Assembly (NCBI RefSeq): GCF_021134715.1
Contig: NC_060028.1
Coordinates: 828,501 to 892,500, forward strand
DNA from: Daphnia pulex
Lineage: Eukaryota; Arthropoda; Branchiopoda; Diplostraca; Daphniidae
Length of the DNA stretch: 64,000 nt
Reading direction: 5' to 3'
The position numbers and the translations under genes are program-made. This document shows, piece after piece, positions 11,573 to 22,668 of the stretch (positions are counted from its first letter, which is position 1; every line of letters starts with the position of its first letter). The notes below the pieces were generated by a model. The model saw nothing but the letters and a program-made list of their open reading frames with translations. It was not told the DNA's origin and ran no database searches.

Positions 11573-12649
11573 TCACTTCCGGGCACACATTCGACACGTC
11601 AATAACGCCTTCAACAATTCCCCGTTGCGCATGAGAAATATCAATGGGCTATAGACGGCGTTAATTAAGCCCATTTCAATCAAGTAGGGCGACAACCAGT
11701 TGAAATTGCTGCACTCGGATTGGCTGATGAGCCGACACATTGAAAATAGGCAAATGAAGATGACGTAAGGGCAGACGATGACGACCAGCGAAGTGACGCC
11801 GAAAATCAACGTCAGCGTCGTCTCCATTTCGATTTGACTCAATTTGCGCCTGTCGACGTGAATGGACATGGGCCTGATGACAGTCGAGGAATTTTCATTG
11901 TTGGTCACGCTGCTGGTCGACGCCCTCACGCACCTCCAATCGTTTTCGATTGGCGCCAATTCGATCGATTCGAAATTGTTTCGGCTCAACGAATGATCTT
12001 CGGGCGGATGGAGGGTCCGGCACTGGCGGAGTAGAACCTTGGTCTTCCGGTAGACGACGAAATTCAACGCCGTGCAGGAGACGAACAGGACGGCCAGGAT
12101 GGCCAGTAGGATTTTAACGCGGACCAGCCACATGACGCAACGGAGCGGAACCAATCGGAAGATGTAGACGAATTTGAGTAGAAACGCCAGTAAAATTGAA
12201 CTGAAACAAACGACGCAAGAGGCCAAACAGACGGTCATCTTCTCCCGGTGGAGCAGCGGGTACTTGATGGCCACGAATCGGTCGGCCAGGGCCAGCAACA
12301 TGTTCCAGAGCAGCAGGAAATGAGGCAGAGGAATGACGGCAACGTAGGCCAGACACAGGGACTCGAGCGGAAGCAATCCCCAGTAAATCAATTCGATAAT
12401 GGGCGTGATGAAAAATGACAGGTAAGAGAAAATGATGCCCAGGAGGAAAATGTTCCTGGGCTTCATGTGCAAACGGCGGTGGCGGATGATGGTGACGGCG
12501 ATGGACACGTTCAAAGGTATGCCGATGATGCAACAAACGAATTTCAAAGTGATTAAAATGTCGTCTCGGATGTCGATGGGGTTGTACACCTGGCCGTATT
12601 GGTCCAGGACAATGTCATGTTGAAGAGTTTCCAGGCTGCTGTTGTTCAT
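11573..12649 (-). CDS. rhodopsin-like (class A) G protein-coupled receptor, orphan
   Basis: An intronless gene for a 358-residue seven-helix receptor in the plasma membrane. Predicted helices lie at about 31-55 (GIPLNVSIAV, the conserved Asn of helix 1), 66-90, 99-122, 138-162, 175-200, 277-304 and 318-340. Helix 3 ends in DRF (123-125) in place of DRY. Cys99 and Cys171 can form the usual extracellular disulfide. Helix 7 reads NAVYSPLIF in place of NPxxY. The third cytoplasmic loop is long (about 201-275) and Ser/Thr-rich. The N-terminus starts MNNSS, a potential N-glycosylation site. No signal peptide, as usual for the class. The ligand cannot be told from sequence. It resembles lineage-specific arthropod orphan receptors rather than a named amine or peptide receptor. 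Confidence 0.88.
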   Translation of the reverse strand: MNNSSLETLQHDIVLDQYGQVYNPIDIRDDILITLKFVCCIIGIPLNVSIAVTIIRHRRLHMKPRNIFLLGIIFSYLSFFITPIIELIYWGLLPLESLCLAYVAVIPLPHFLLLWNMLLALADRFVAIKYPLLHREKMTVCLASCVVCFSSILLAFLLKFVYIFRLVPLRCVMWLVRVKILLAILAVLFVSCTALNFVVYRKTKVLLRQCRTLHPPEDHSLSRNNFESIELAPIENDWRCVRASTSSVTNNENSSTVIRPMSIHVDRRKLSQIEMETTLTLIFGVTSLVVIVCPYVIFICLFSMCRLISQSECSNFNWLSPYLIEMGLINAVYSPLIFLMRNGELLKALLTCRMCARK

Positions 12650-15168
12650 CCTGAATAGAAATTGGAATTATTGGAATTATTTTATAGATAGTATAAAGTT
12701 TTACCTGTTGGAGATTTATACCTGCATATGTTGTTTGTCGTAGAGCTCCTCTTCTTTGCGTGGGAATCAACTTGTGAGTCCTTGTTTTGGAAATATGGCC
12801 CAACTTATACAGACGCTCATCTTTATGCCCAGGTGAGATTTTGCGCAGTTGTAAGCAAAAGTCTATTTATTCAAAATGCCAGGCCCTACACACCTGGTCC
12901 GTGTGGACTGGGAGGAGAGAAAACTATGATCGATAAGAATTGTATTATACGTTGGCAACGGTGAAGAAACTTATTTCCTGCGGAAGGGACTGGACTTTCT
13001 GAATATAAGACGAAACTGATCCGGCTCATTAGTGAGCTACTTCCGTAGAAACGAGTCAACTTCTAATATATTACCTGAGAAACGTCACATGAGAAAAATG
13101 AAAACTAATTATGCCGTTTGATTAAGAAGAGACAAAGACTAATATAGTCACTACTATTCAGCTATTTCAGCAGAAATGGAAAACTGGATTAAACAAAAAT
13201 GTCTGGCGTAATTATATCTGACGAGATGGTAGCATATATTACTGAGCTCGTTGCCTAGGTGACGTTGTTAAAAGAGGAACCTCTGGACAAAATTAAAGTT
13301 GTTTTAAATTTACACAATTATCTTAAAAAAACAGATTTAAATGAATTTAAAAATCTCGTCGAAATAACTTCAACTCTCAAGGCCACCGTGTTTGCACAGG
13401 CTCACCTCTCCACAACACATTTTTCCGTTGGATCCATTCTGCCATGAATATTGAAGTGCTAAATTTTTGAAACGCTCTCCACACACGCCTACCTGACTCC
13501 TACGCGAATCACATTCAAATTTCCCGCGCCATCCGATTTCCCCCCCCAAAAAACCCAGGAAGCTGCACTTAACGTTATTGTCATCCAAACGCGTGTGGAG
13601 AGATGTGAGTGGCCCAGCAACAGCATCAGAGTCTTTGCTATTCGAATATTTCAGTATATATACATTTGGGTAATAACAGACAGATTGTTTGAATAATAGA
13701 GAAGGCTTTCACGCGGCTCCCGAACGCGGCTTTACACTCTCAGGGCCATCACATCTGTATAGAATTCTGGGAGCTCCCACCAAATTTTCCTTGGAAAATT
13801 TACGACAATCGGCCGATATTTCTATTCTTATTCTCTGTCTATTCAGATGAGATTCGTATGCTCACGATAGAATTGTGAAGAACCTGCCGATCGCACGATA
13901 AAGCTGCCGCCGTGACGGGTCAATGAACTTTGTTGGTTGCTCAACCACTCGGCGACTCGACGAATAGATTTGAAATCAATAAGGAGTACTATACAGGTTA
14001 TAAGAAATAAATGATTATTTCTAGAGAATAGAGAATCGAACTCATTGTCATTCCCGTCACAGTTGAATCGTTCCGAGATTTGGCTGGCGAGTTTCCAATC
14101 AATTCGTGAAAGAAACCGTTCACGTCGCCCGTTCGTCGTCGAGATATGTCGCAACACGGTTGTGCACTCGCCGGTGCAATGCACTTAATATAAAATAAGA
14201 AAAATCGACCAGATGTGATTCTCTCACAGTCTGGGATGATGTTGGAAAAGAGATATACATGCGGATGGTACGAAACGAATTATTACGAAGGTTCTATACT
14301 TCTTGTTGAAGAAGAGCTATAACACTAATGTGTCGAAAAAGGGAAGAAGATTGCGCCACTCTGCTAGAATTTCAAAATGATACCCTGAAAAGTAAAGAAG
14401 ACGAAAGGGAAAAAGATTACCGAACATTGCGCAATAAAATTTGAGGGAAAAAATGTAATGAAAGTAACAAACAAATTTTATCAAATTAAAACAAAACAGG
14501 TATAAACAAAAGCTTATAGTTCCACCAATTGCCACAGGATCGCTTCTGGTGGCGGAAGCTGTTTTTACCTGTAGGGAAGACCCGACGTAGTGGGAATAAT
14601 TTTACGAGTTGCACGGCTTCATAGGTAAGTAAAAAAATAAATATAGTGACTAATACATTTGCAGTACAGTGGAAATAAACGATAGAGGAAAACAGATTTA
14701 CTGCGTGAGGTTGCGTGGTAAATTCTTCGTTGGAATGTTAAAAGATTTATAATCGTTATTTGAGTTCCTTCTGTGTGCGTATATTCCGAAAGGATAAATA
14801 GTTGGTTTGAGAAACAACAGTTCGACTATAATAGCTTGTTTAAGAGTAGGAAGAGGTACGAGTCAATTCAGGTTCGTGACTGTGCAAGCAATATCGTATT
14901 TATATATGGTTTGGTAAGTGTGACTCCCACCACGGAAGAACCTATGGGTCGAATCTTTTCCAAGCTAAATAACTGAGTTATAGTATTGCACTATCGCAAA
15001 TGATTACACTGCTGTTCAAATCACGCCATAGAAACTATAATTCTCATTTAATTTCATTTAATTTTGAATTTTCCCGGTGAAAAATCGATTAACAAAAATA
15101 ATCGATGTGTAGCAGACGACGTCAAGTTGACGTTTTTCTTTTCGGCGTCTCGAGTTTGTTTTTCAAAG
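12650..15168. other. non-coding stretch upstream of GET1
   Basis: Several 60-110 residue open frames occur, but none has a domain, a splice pattern or a believable start. The GPCR promoter should lie at its left end and the GET1 promoter at its right end. Confidence 0.5.
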
Positions 15169-16124
15169 ATGTTTACTTTTTGGATGATTGCTGTATTTAT
15201 TTTGATTGGATCACTGTTACCAAGTATTGTGAAATGGGTGAGTACAATTTCTCGTCTCTGTGATACTCGATTCTTAATTCAATATTCAGTTAGAGTAAAA
15301 TAGTTTGGAAGTTAGAAAACTTGCTGCTAGAAATCAATATTCGAGTTCAATATTGGAAATATGTCCTTAAACCTTAAAGCTTTAACCCTATCATTGTTTA
15401 ATGTATATTTCTATTCTGATAAAAATATCTGAATAAATTAATCTTGGTGTGTGAAAGTTTAGACACTTCACAATACCGTCAGAATGTTGAATTAAAATTG
15501 AGGTCTCAAAGTGTGCTCTAATCAAGATAAAAGTGGTTGTTGTGCAAAAAGTAGTGTGACTGATGACACTTGACTCGACTGTTGATTACACGAGATTTTC
15601 TTTCTTTTTTTATAGGGAACACACTTTGTATTCAAGGTTAGTGATGAGGAAAAGAAGATTCGTGAAGAATTCAGAGGACTCAGGAAAGAGCTGACTGGCA
15701 TCTCAGCCGTGGACGAATTCGCACGTTACGCCCGAATCCAGCGGAAAATGAACAAACTAGACGAACAGATTCAATCCCTTGGACAATCGAGGATGGACGG
15801 CAGGGAGTCTGTCCGATGGAAACTAACCAAAGCCATCCAAGTTGTCAATGTAATGTGATATGTTTTTTTTTCTTTCAACTCAAATGTCATTGAACTTTGG
15901 TTACTCAACCCCTCCTGAATTCTTCCTTTTACCATATCTGACAGGGTGCCGTCCTAGTCTACCTGGCTGTCACTCAACGCTACGAACCAGTTCTGACTGG
16001 ACTCCCCGACTGGTTCTGGCCTTTGAATCTCTTGCTCAGCTACCCAACCGGGATCGAAGGAGCCCTCAGCATTGTATTCTGGTTATTTATATGCAACAAC
16101 GCCTGTCGGGCACTCATCAAATAA
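15169..16124 (+). CDS. Get1: GET1/WRB homolog, ER receptor subunit for tail-anchored protein insertion
   Basis: Part of the ER-membrane GET1-CAML (GET2) insertase, which takes tail-anchored proteins from the GET3/TRC40 ATPase. Exons are 15169-15237, 15616-15849 and 15945-16124, all in phase 0, giving 160 residues; the vertebrate protein is slightly longer. Helix 1 is at about residues 3-21. A cytosolic coiled coil at about 30-95 holds the family signature DEFARYARIQRKMNKLDEQI, the part that docks GET3. Two more helices follow at about 101-122 and 138-157. The start fits because the coiled coil must follow a single N-terminal helix. It converges on NUDC, whose stop codon lies only 155 bp away. 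Family call is confident. Confidence 0.94.
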
Positions 16125-16278
16125 AAACATACACACGTGGTGAACAAACAAAAAAAAAAAATTGGTTTCGAATTGTATTCTTGGAAGAAATAAGAAGGAA
16201 AGTTAATTAGCAATTCTTTGTTGTGTAGAAATGGAAATTTGTTTTTTTAAGAACTCGTAAAACAATTCTTGATATCGC

Positions 16279-19200
16279 TCAGGAAAACTTGCACTTGCTG
16301 AAATCCATTTCGGGGTGTTGTTCCATGAACCTGTGATGAAAATAATTTGGTTTAGAATATAACACAACTATTATTATTATTATGATTATTATTAAAAGAC
16401 CCACTTTTTCATCATATCTTGTTTCTTTTGTTCTTCGGATGTCGGCAGCCCCATTTCCTTCTGACGCTGGTCGTACATCATCTTCTCGACTAACCCCCGC
16501 GTCTCTCCGTCCAGGTCGGACAGCTTCGACGGTTCGGGATTGATCTTTTTGGTGTTGATCTCCGGATCGGACAAGACCAGCCGGCTCCACCACTCCATCT
16601 TGTTCACCTTCTCCAGCGTGATGAGCAACGTGAGCTTGTCTTCAATCAGCCACGTTGATTCCTCAATCTTGACGTCGTGCAAGAGTCGATCGTCGACGAC
16701 GGCCGGCAGTTGATTCTTGATGCCGGCCTTGAGATGATTCTTCTGGATGTCGACCGTCAAGTCGCGGGAACGAAGTCCGGCCTTGGGCAACGGGATCCGC
16801 ACCTGTACAACAACAACAAAATCAAAAAACAAAAAAAGGTTGAATCATTTTTTTGGTTTAACTTAATCAACTTTTCAATGACCCCCCTTAGGCGCTGCAG
16901 ACAGTTTTAGAAGATTATACTGTATAGGGTGTTGTACCTGTTGGGAGGGACTGGTGTGGCGAAGGGGGAATATAAGAGAAGTAAAAAGCAAGAGTGGAAG
17001 AAGAAGGAGGAGGAGCAGAGCAAAGAAGAGAGGGGGGTTTGGTCCGTTTGGAAGGAGAGGTCGTGGATCAGTTATGCCGAGAGAGTCCACCTTTCCAGTC
17101 GCCTTTTTTCCGCCAAAGTCAGATATAACACACGGCCAACACAACCAGGAAATTCAAGTGAAAAATGACGTTCAACGGGAATTGGAGTCAAACAAGGAAA
17201 TTCTTCCCGCAAATCCCCCAAGTTCACCAGTACCACTACCAGGAGCAGGTCAGTCTCAGTTGAATTTTTAACAATTCCCACCTTTTCAAATCAAATCAGG
17301 TACGTTGATTCTCAATTAGATTTCCAAGAGAAATGCGATATGGTTGAAATTGACGGAATGTCAAGGTCGGAGAAGATTGCCGGGGTTAACGTTCTGGTTA
17401 TAGCTACTAAATACCCAACGACTAAGCTTACTCTCTGTTGCCTGCGTTGTCAACACACATGTCATGTAGTCCCGTGATGCCATTATACAAAGGTGGGAAA
17501 TGGAAGAGGTAAACGACCTCACCCTTGACCTTGACTCTGTCCGCGATAAAGAAAACCAGTTCCTCTTAGCTGCTGCTGCTGGTGTAGTAAGTATAGACGG
17601 AAAACCCTCTGCCTACGTTGTTTAACCACCGAATTCAGACCCGTTATCTTCTGCCCTTTTCGGAGGGGAAAGAGAATAGTGTAGTAGTATTTTTCCAAAA
17701 ACCAAGGCAGGAGTGGGAAGGTTGTTGGGAACGAAACCAACGAAAGTAAAAACATGTGGGAAACACACAAACAAGACAGAAAAAAAGTTCAGTTACTTTT
17801 GGGAACCTTTTAGAGTTTTATTTTGCGCACTTTTGACCTTCTGCAAATGTCCTCTGAGAAAGGGACAGATGGCCGTCATCACGACGTCCAACAATCAAAC
17901 AAAATGAGGAATTTTGTCCGACTGGTGTATAATAAAGAAAGGTACCGGGTGTAGGCGAGGGGAATTTCCGCGCAACACAAAAGAAAAAAAAAAAGTTCTT
18001 TTCTTTTTTCTTTTCGTGAGATCCGGAATTCCACAGACCAGTTGCTATCCTGTTTGGCGCGTCAAAGATAAAACCAGTCGGCTGGTACGGAGACGCACAC
18101 CCTACACACACAGCTAGGAGGATTGTAGAGAGCTAGGTAGTACATAGACTCGCCCCGAGGGGCCCACATAAATACAAAATGCTTTACAATAGATTTAGAA
18201 ACAAAAAATCTCTTCTTCCTATGCGCTTATTTCTGGTTTTTTCCCTTCATACGGTTAATTCTGTGTTTGCGATACAACAAAACAACAACCTTGAACCTTC
18301 TGGCTGTATCTATCATTGTGGGGGATCAACGAAACGACGGCGCCTGTCCTTCGTCTTCATTTCAGGGCGAAAAAAAGAAAGAAATTCCTGGTAACTTATT
18401 TTTTTCCTGACATTGAAACTACAGGGGACGCTTCACATCCCACGGCCTGTTCTCACCGTCATCCAGGTGCCCGAGGAAGAGAGTAGCGTGCACAACAGCA
18501 TGAGCCTGCCACCCACACCGCCTTCGTCAACGTCCAGCAGCAACGAGCTGACCATGTCCGTTACGGGGAGTTTCGGTTACGACCGGTGCGACACCCCGAC
18601 GAGATTCACCTTACTGGGAGAGTCGGGCGTTATCGTCCGCACTCACAGAACGACACCCACCACTTGTCAATTGTCTATGACATTTTGCACTTTGGCACTC
18701 TTGGCCTTGGTAGGAATGATTGTCTACATGGAAGGTAAAGTGTTAATAACCCTTAGTGGTCAGAGTTTCTAAAATAATTTTTCCCCTTCTCGTTATAGTT
18801 TACATGAATGGCAGCCAAGTTTAGGACTTACCTCAATGTCTGAGAGGGTTTGAGTCCATCGGTAGTTTGGCAAATCACATCCATTGCCGGCATTGGGTTT
18901 GAGCTTGCCAGCATCCTGTGGATCTTCCTCTTCGTCCTTTTTGCTGGTGCTGTCGACTTCCTTGGAGGCTACTTTGGCTACTTCGTTAGACGATTCCTCT
19001 TGCTTCTTCTTTTGCTGCTCCACCATCTCGGCAGCTTCTTCATCCGTCAGTTCTTTGATTTTCGGTTCGGCAGCTTCTTTCTTTTGCTGCTCCTCCAGTT
19101 GTTGTTTCAACTCCTTTTCCCGGCGTTCCTTGATCTTCCTTTCACGCTCCTCGATCTCGGCCTTTTTCTTGGCTGTTTCCTGGTCGGCTTTGATCTTGTA

Positions 19201-19702
19201 TTTGTTGAACTTTTCCATCAGCAACTGGAGCAACAAGGAAAGAGGTTAGTTCATCGTACAAAGAAAACAAAAACACACAAGCTTTTCGCAAGAGACCAAA
19301 TCACACTATGTCACAATATAATCATTCTATTAATATTTATTCGCTCCATGTTTTCTCCCTCTACTCATAAACTTGTGTGACATGTTTTTCTTGAATTCTG
19401 TCAGTTTTCTCATGATTTGTTCCTCACGAAAAATATATTTTGGCCTAGTGCTACGTGAAATGTTGGTCGTTGTTACCTTTTCAGCTGCTTGAATTCCTGC
19501 ACCAGTGTAAAAATCTGTTTTCCGACACAGGAAGCTGAAGAATGTGTCCAACAACTGCAAGTGTCATAAAAATAAAATGTAATATTTAATCAAAACAAAC
19601 TAGGCATCGACAAAATTGCAAACTTACATCCTGAACACCGCCTTCATGTTGAGTTGCAATGGACAGCAAAATGCCATCAAACGCTTCTGATTTATCAGCC
19701 AT
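16279..19702 (-). CDS. NudC: nuclear distribution protein NudC (dynein/HSP90 co-chaperone)
   Basis: A cytosolic co-chaperone that stabilises dynein-dynactin-LIS1 components and is needed for nuclear migration and mitosis. Five exons on the minus strand: 19628-19702, 19477-19554, 18832-19224, 16405-16802 and 16279-16330. They join to 331 residues, the same length as human NUDC. The N-terminal domain contains [19 protein letters not shown] Lys/Glu coiled coil spans about 60-115. The CS/p23 domain starts near residue 165 with [19 protein letters not shown]. The family C-terminus [17 protein letters not shown] is present, and its frame depends on a GTGGGT donor at 16403-16404. Intron 3 (16803-18831) is unusually long, 2,029 bp, and carries an antisense gene. 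The start is 305 bp from a plus-strand exon of the TAB2-like gene, so both may share a bidirectional promoter. Confidence 0.96.
17165..18824 (+). CDS. small single-pass (tail-anchored type) membrane protein nested in a NUDC intron
   Basis: Not recognised. Exons 17165-17248, 18425-18734 and 18799-18824 join in phase to 139 residues, with donors GTCAGT and GTAAAG and acceptors ACAG and ATAG. An in-frame TGA lies just before the ATG. The N-terminus is Gln/His/Tyr-rich. It is followed by VPEEES, a Pro/Ser stretch with [13 protein letters not shown], and [22 protein letters not shown]. One hydrophobic helix lies at about 111-130 ([16 protein letters not shown]), then nine residues ending NGSQV. 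No signal peptide is seen, so the topology is that of a C-tail-anchored protein with a cytosolic body. The whole gene sits antisense in NUDC intron 3; its stop is 8 nt from the next NUDC exon, so the two transcripts should overlap. The gene model is inferred from splice logic only. Confidence 0.72.
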
Positions 19703-20385
19703 TATTTTATTCGAATTAAAAAGTAGTTTCACGTGTTAAAAATTCCAGAATCTTCTGGCCAAATTCGGACAATAACGATTTCGAACAGCCGACGACGTAA
19801 GCAAAGTAAGCAAACACGCTGCCTAGAAACCAACAATGTTGCCGATGTAAAAATAAATAACATGATTAATAACGTTCTTATCGTGTAATTTACTTCAAAT
19901 TTTTAATTTTAAATTATTAAAGGCAATTAAAAATGTATTCATATTGAGTAACATGTTAATAAATTATTTTGCTTAAAATTACACAGTGTTGTCGTTTGAC
20001 CAAAACATGGCCGTAATGGTAGGAGATATTGGCGATCCTGAAATAAACACTGACGTGAGTTTTATGGGAATTTGAGAAGACCCGTTCCCCAACTCTGAAC
20101 GGTCTCTCTTGAGGAATTTAAGCCTTTTATACGTTTTATCCCCCAAGCTAAATTGTTCGCCACCAATTAACTAATTGCGTTGAAATTGGTTATGGTTCAA
20201 TAAGTCGATGAACCCTTGTAAGTTTTACGTTCGTCTACTATTGTTTATTCCCACCTACGCTTCGAACGTTAACGATGCTAGACATTAGTATCCTCGCAGG
20301 TACTTTGTCCTTTAAAACAATTGTTTCCATGTGTAGAAACATGCTCATTATCATTTGTTTGTTCAGATTGAATGGATCTCGGCCA
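19703..20385. promoter_or_regulatory. NUDC / TAB2-like divergent promoter and 5' leader
   Basis: NUDC starts at 19702 (minus) and the TAB2-like leader exon is near 20007-20054 (plus, donor GTGAGT at 20055). Only about 300 bp separate them and no other gene intervenes. No TATA box is obvious, as expected for housekeeping genes. The leader exon contains an ATG at 20007. Spliced to the acceptor before 20367, it gives an upstream open frame of about 27 codons that ends just after the main ATG. Confidence 0.5.
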
Positions 20386-22486
20386 ATGATGGACCACACT
20401 GAGCTTACACAATTTGCTCTCAAACAACTTTTCTACCAGGTGAAACAAGGTTTCCCCGAAGTACCTGACGCAGTTGTCAATGACTGCATCAGAAAGGTAA
20501 CATTGGGAAGTGTAATATTTTTCACCCGAGTTAACCCATGTGGTTTCGTGCAGGCTGGTTACAACAGACGAGCTGCAGAGGCCCTGCTGCAGAAAGAAGC
20601 CCCCAAGTATGGACGGTTTCCCCTCGTCAAGAAAATGCCTCAGGGTCCCCCCAAAAGCCTGTCGGCAGGGAATTCACCACTTGATGGTGGACACAAACCC
20701 CTCGTTGACTGCCTGACACCAACCAAAGTTCCTCCGCCACTGCCAGTCACTCCCCCAGTGGGTGCAGCTGCCTCTACCGGTCCTAGTCCACCGATCTACA
20801 CGTCCCCACTCTACCGACCCGATATCGACTTGTCTCTGCCGCCTCCAGACCTCACTGGCGGACGAGGGGCCTCGTCCCAAGTCCAGGTCTTTTGCGATCA
20901 GCCGAGATCGTCCACGTCAGTCAACGTTATCCTGCAACCTGACACTGTTCCTTACGTCACCTACTCGTCGGCCTCGACGGACCACCACCGAGGGTTGCAC
21001 TCTCAACTGAAAATCACAATCAGTCCTCAAGGTATTGATCCATTTCCTCTCTGATCACCAAAATTCAAATTGATTGTATTCTATATTTTCAACCCCCCCA
21101 CTTTCTTGCCCCATTTGATTGACTCGACAAAACAACAGGAGGAACAGTTTCGGCCGTCCAGCGGTCAAACATACTCTCCCCATGGCACTACGGTGTGGGA
21201 CCGACCCCGAATTCCGGCAGCATAAACTGTCTGCAGAGCCAACAGCAGCCTTCGATGTCTTCGGTTAGTCTACCGGACCAGGCGGAGCACATCAGGGAGC
21301 AATGCGAACGGCGGGAGTCTTTGCGTCGATCCCTGGCCGAGGATCGCCAACGGCTGACCTCGCTGAGCCAGAAAGTCGAACGCCTTCAAGAAGAATTGAC
21401 CAAAGAGAAACAGCTCCTGGACACCAATAATCTACCCCGAAGAGAACCGATCCAGCAACCGCAGCAGCTACCACCTGCTGTCCGGTTCCCTCATTTCCCG
21501 CATCCAATCCAGCGCCAACAAGCCGTAAAAAATGAATTTTATCGATTTAAAATGAATCCTTTCTGATTTTCTTTGATTCCAAATGATTTCCAGGTTGTTG
21601 ATTTGGAACATCTCAAAGGCGAAGTCCGCAATTTGGAACAGGAGTGCCAGCGGATGTGCCAAGAGCTGTTCACTCGACAGAGCGACAACAACATCCGGAA
21701 TCCGCCTTCGACTCCGTCGACTCCTCACTCGGCCGGCACTCCAACTTTCCACAACGGGACTCCGCCTCCTCTGGTTGCCACCGTGACGGAGGAGGACGAC
21801 GAGTCGGACGGCTGGAACTGCAGCCGTTGCACCTTCCAGAACCACCCGGCGCTGAGCAAGTGCGAGGAGTGCGATTCGCCTCGGCCGCCACCCGGCCAGC
21901 CGGGCCACTCGTCTTCTCCTTCGTCGTCGTCGCCCATCGTGACCTCTTCGACCCAACAAGGTGACCTACTGCCCGTCCAGGGCGATACTCATAATTCTAC
22001 TTGTAGTCATATTGGTGATGATAATAATGTGGTGGGTTGCTTACTCGAATGGACGCAGCTGGAGCTGGCCAGGTTGTTGTTGTTGTGCTTTTATTGGCTT
22101 TGTCTGACCTTTTGCTTATTCTACCAATTTCTTGTCCTCTTTTTCCGGGTGTGGTGGTTGTGGCTTTCTCTATTCCCAGCAGGGGTGATGGCCGTCCGCA
22201 GCTTTATACCGTACAGTCGCAGGCCGGGAAACATTCACATCCACGTCCGTCACCGTCCGCGTAAATACCAAACCTCACCTCATTTTGGCTTGATTGGAAA
22301 AAATTCGTTTTTCAAACATTTTTTCCCGCCTTTTCGTTAGAAATTTTTTGAAATTGCCGCTTCTTTTTTTTTAAATTTTTATTTAAAAAAAGCTTAGAAA
22401 AATCACACACACACGCTATAGACTCGACTAACCGTAACCGTCAACTTCTTTCTGTTCCAGGAACGATCCAAGGGTGGGGTGTCTAA
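20386..22486 (+). CDS. Tab2: TAB2/TAB3 homolog, TAK1-binding adaptor with CUE and NZF domains
   Basis: An adaptor that links TAK1 kinase to Lys63-linked ubiquitin chains in innate immune (IMD/JNK-type) signalling. Preferred exons are 20386-20496, 20554-21031, 21139-21524, 21594-21960, 22183-22260 and 22461-22486, giving 481 residues. The N-terminal CUE domain (about 5-55) includes [17 protein letters not shown] and [14 protein letters not shown] long Pro/Ser-rich linker follows. A coiled coil spans two exons ([17 protein letters not shown] and [19 protein letters not shown]). The NZF zinc finger has [20 protein letters not shown], with all four Cys and the ubiquitin-contacting Thr-Phe. This domain order is diagnostic for TAB2/3. 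The first intron is only 57 bp and in frame. The 3' end is uncertain: all exons after 21960 start in the same phase, so other C-termini are possible (see 22622-22668). The start is placed directly before the CUE domain as in known family members. Confidence 0.86.
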
Positions 22487-22621
22487 AACAAAACAAACAA
22501 AACACAAACAACGAAAATGTCAACTTTGGATTTTTTCTCATATCCGCCTGTTTTCGCTTCTTTCATGGATTTTATTTTTATTTTCTTTTTAATTTTTTTT
22601 TTTCTGGAAAAATTCCATCAG

Positions 22622-22668
22622 CCGCCATGTCGTCGGACGGTCTGGCCGCCCAATCACCAGTGAAATAA
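22622..22668 (+). CDS. possible alternative last exon of the TAB2-like gene
   Basis: Acceptor ATCAG before 22622, then an open frame in the phase required by the donors at 21961 and 22261, ending TAA. It would encode a 15-residue tail ending AAQSPVK. It competes with the terminal exon at 22461-22486, which ends GWGV. Nothing in the sequence decides which is used. Confidence 0.35.

Noticed and set aside
13843-14184. 113-residue minus-strand frame
   Set aside because: No recognisable domain, signal peptide or splice context; typical length for a chance frame in this composition.
16954-17271. Arg-rich 105-residue frame overlapping the first exon of the nested gene
   Set aside because: It does not join in phase to the next exon; the frame starting at 17165 does, and has an in-frame stop upstream of its ATG.
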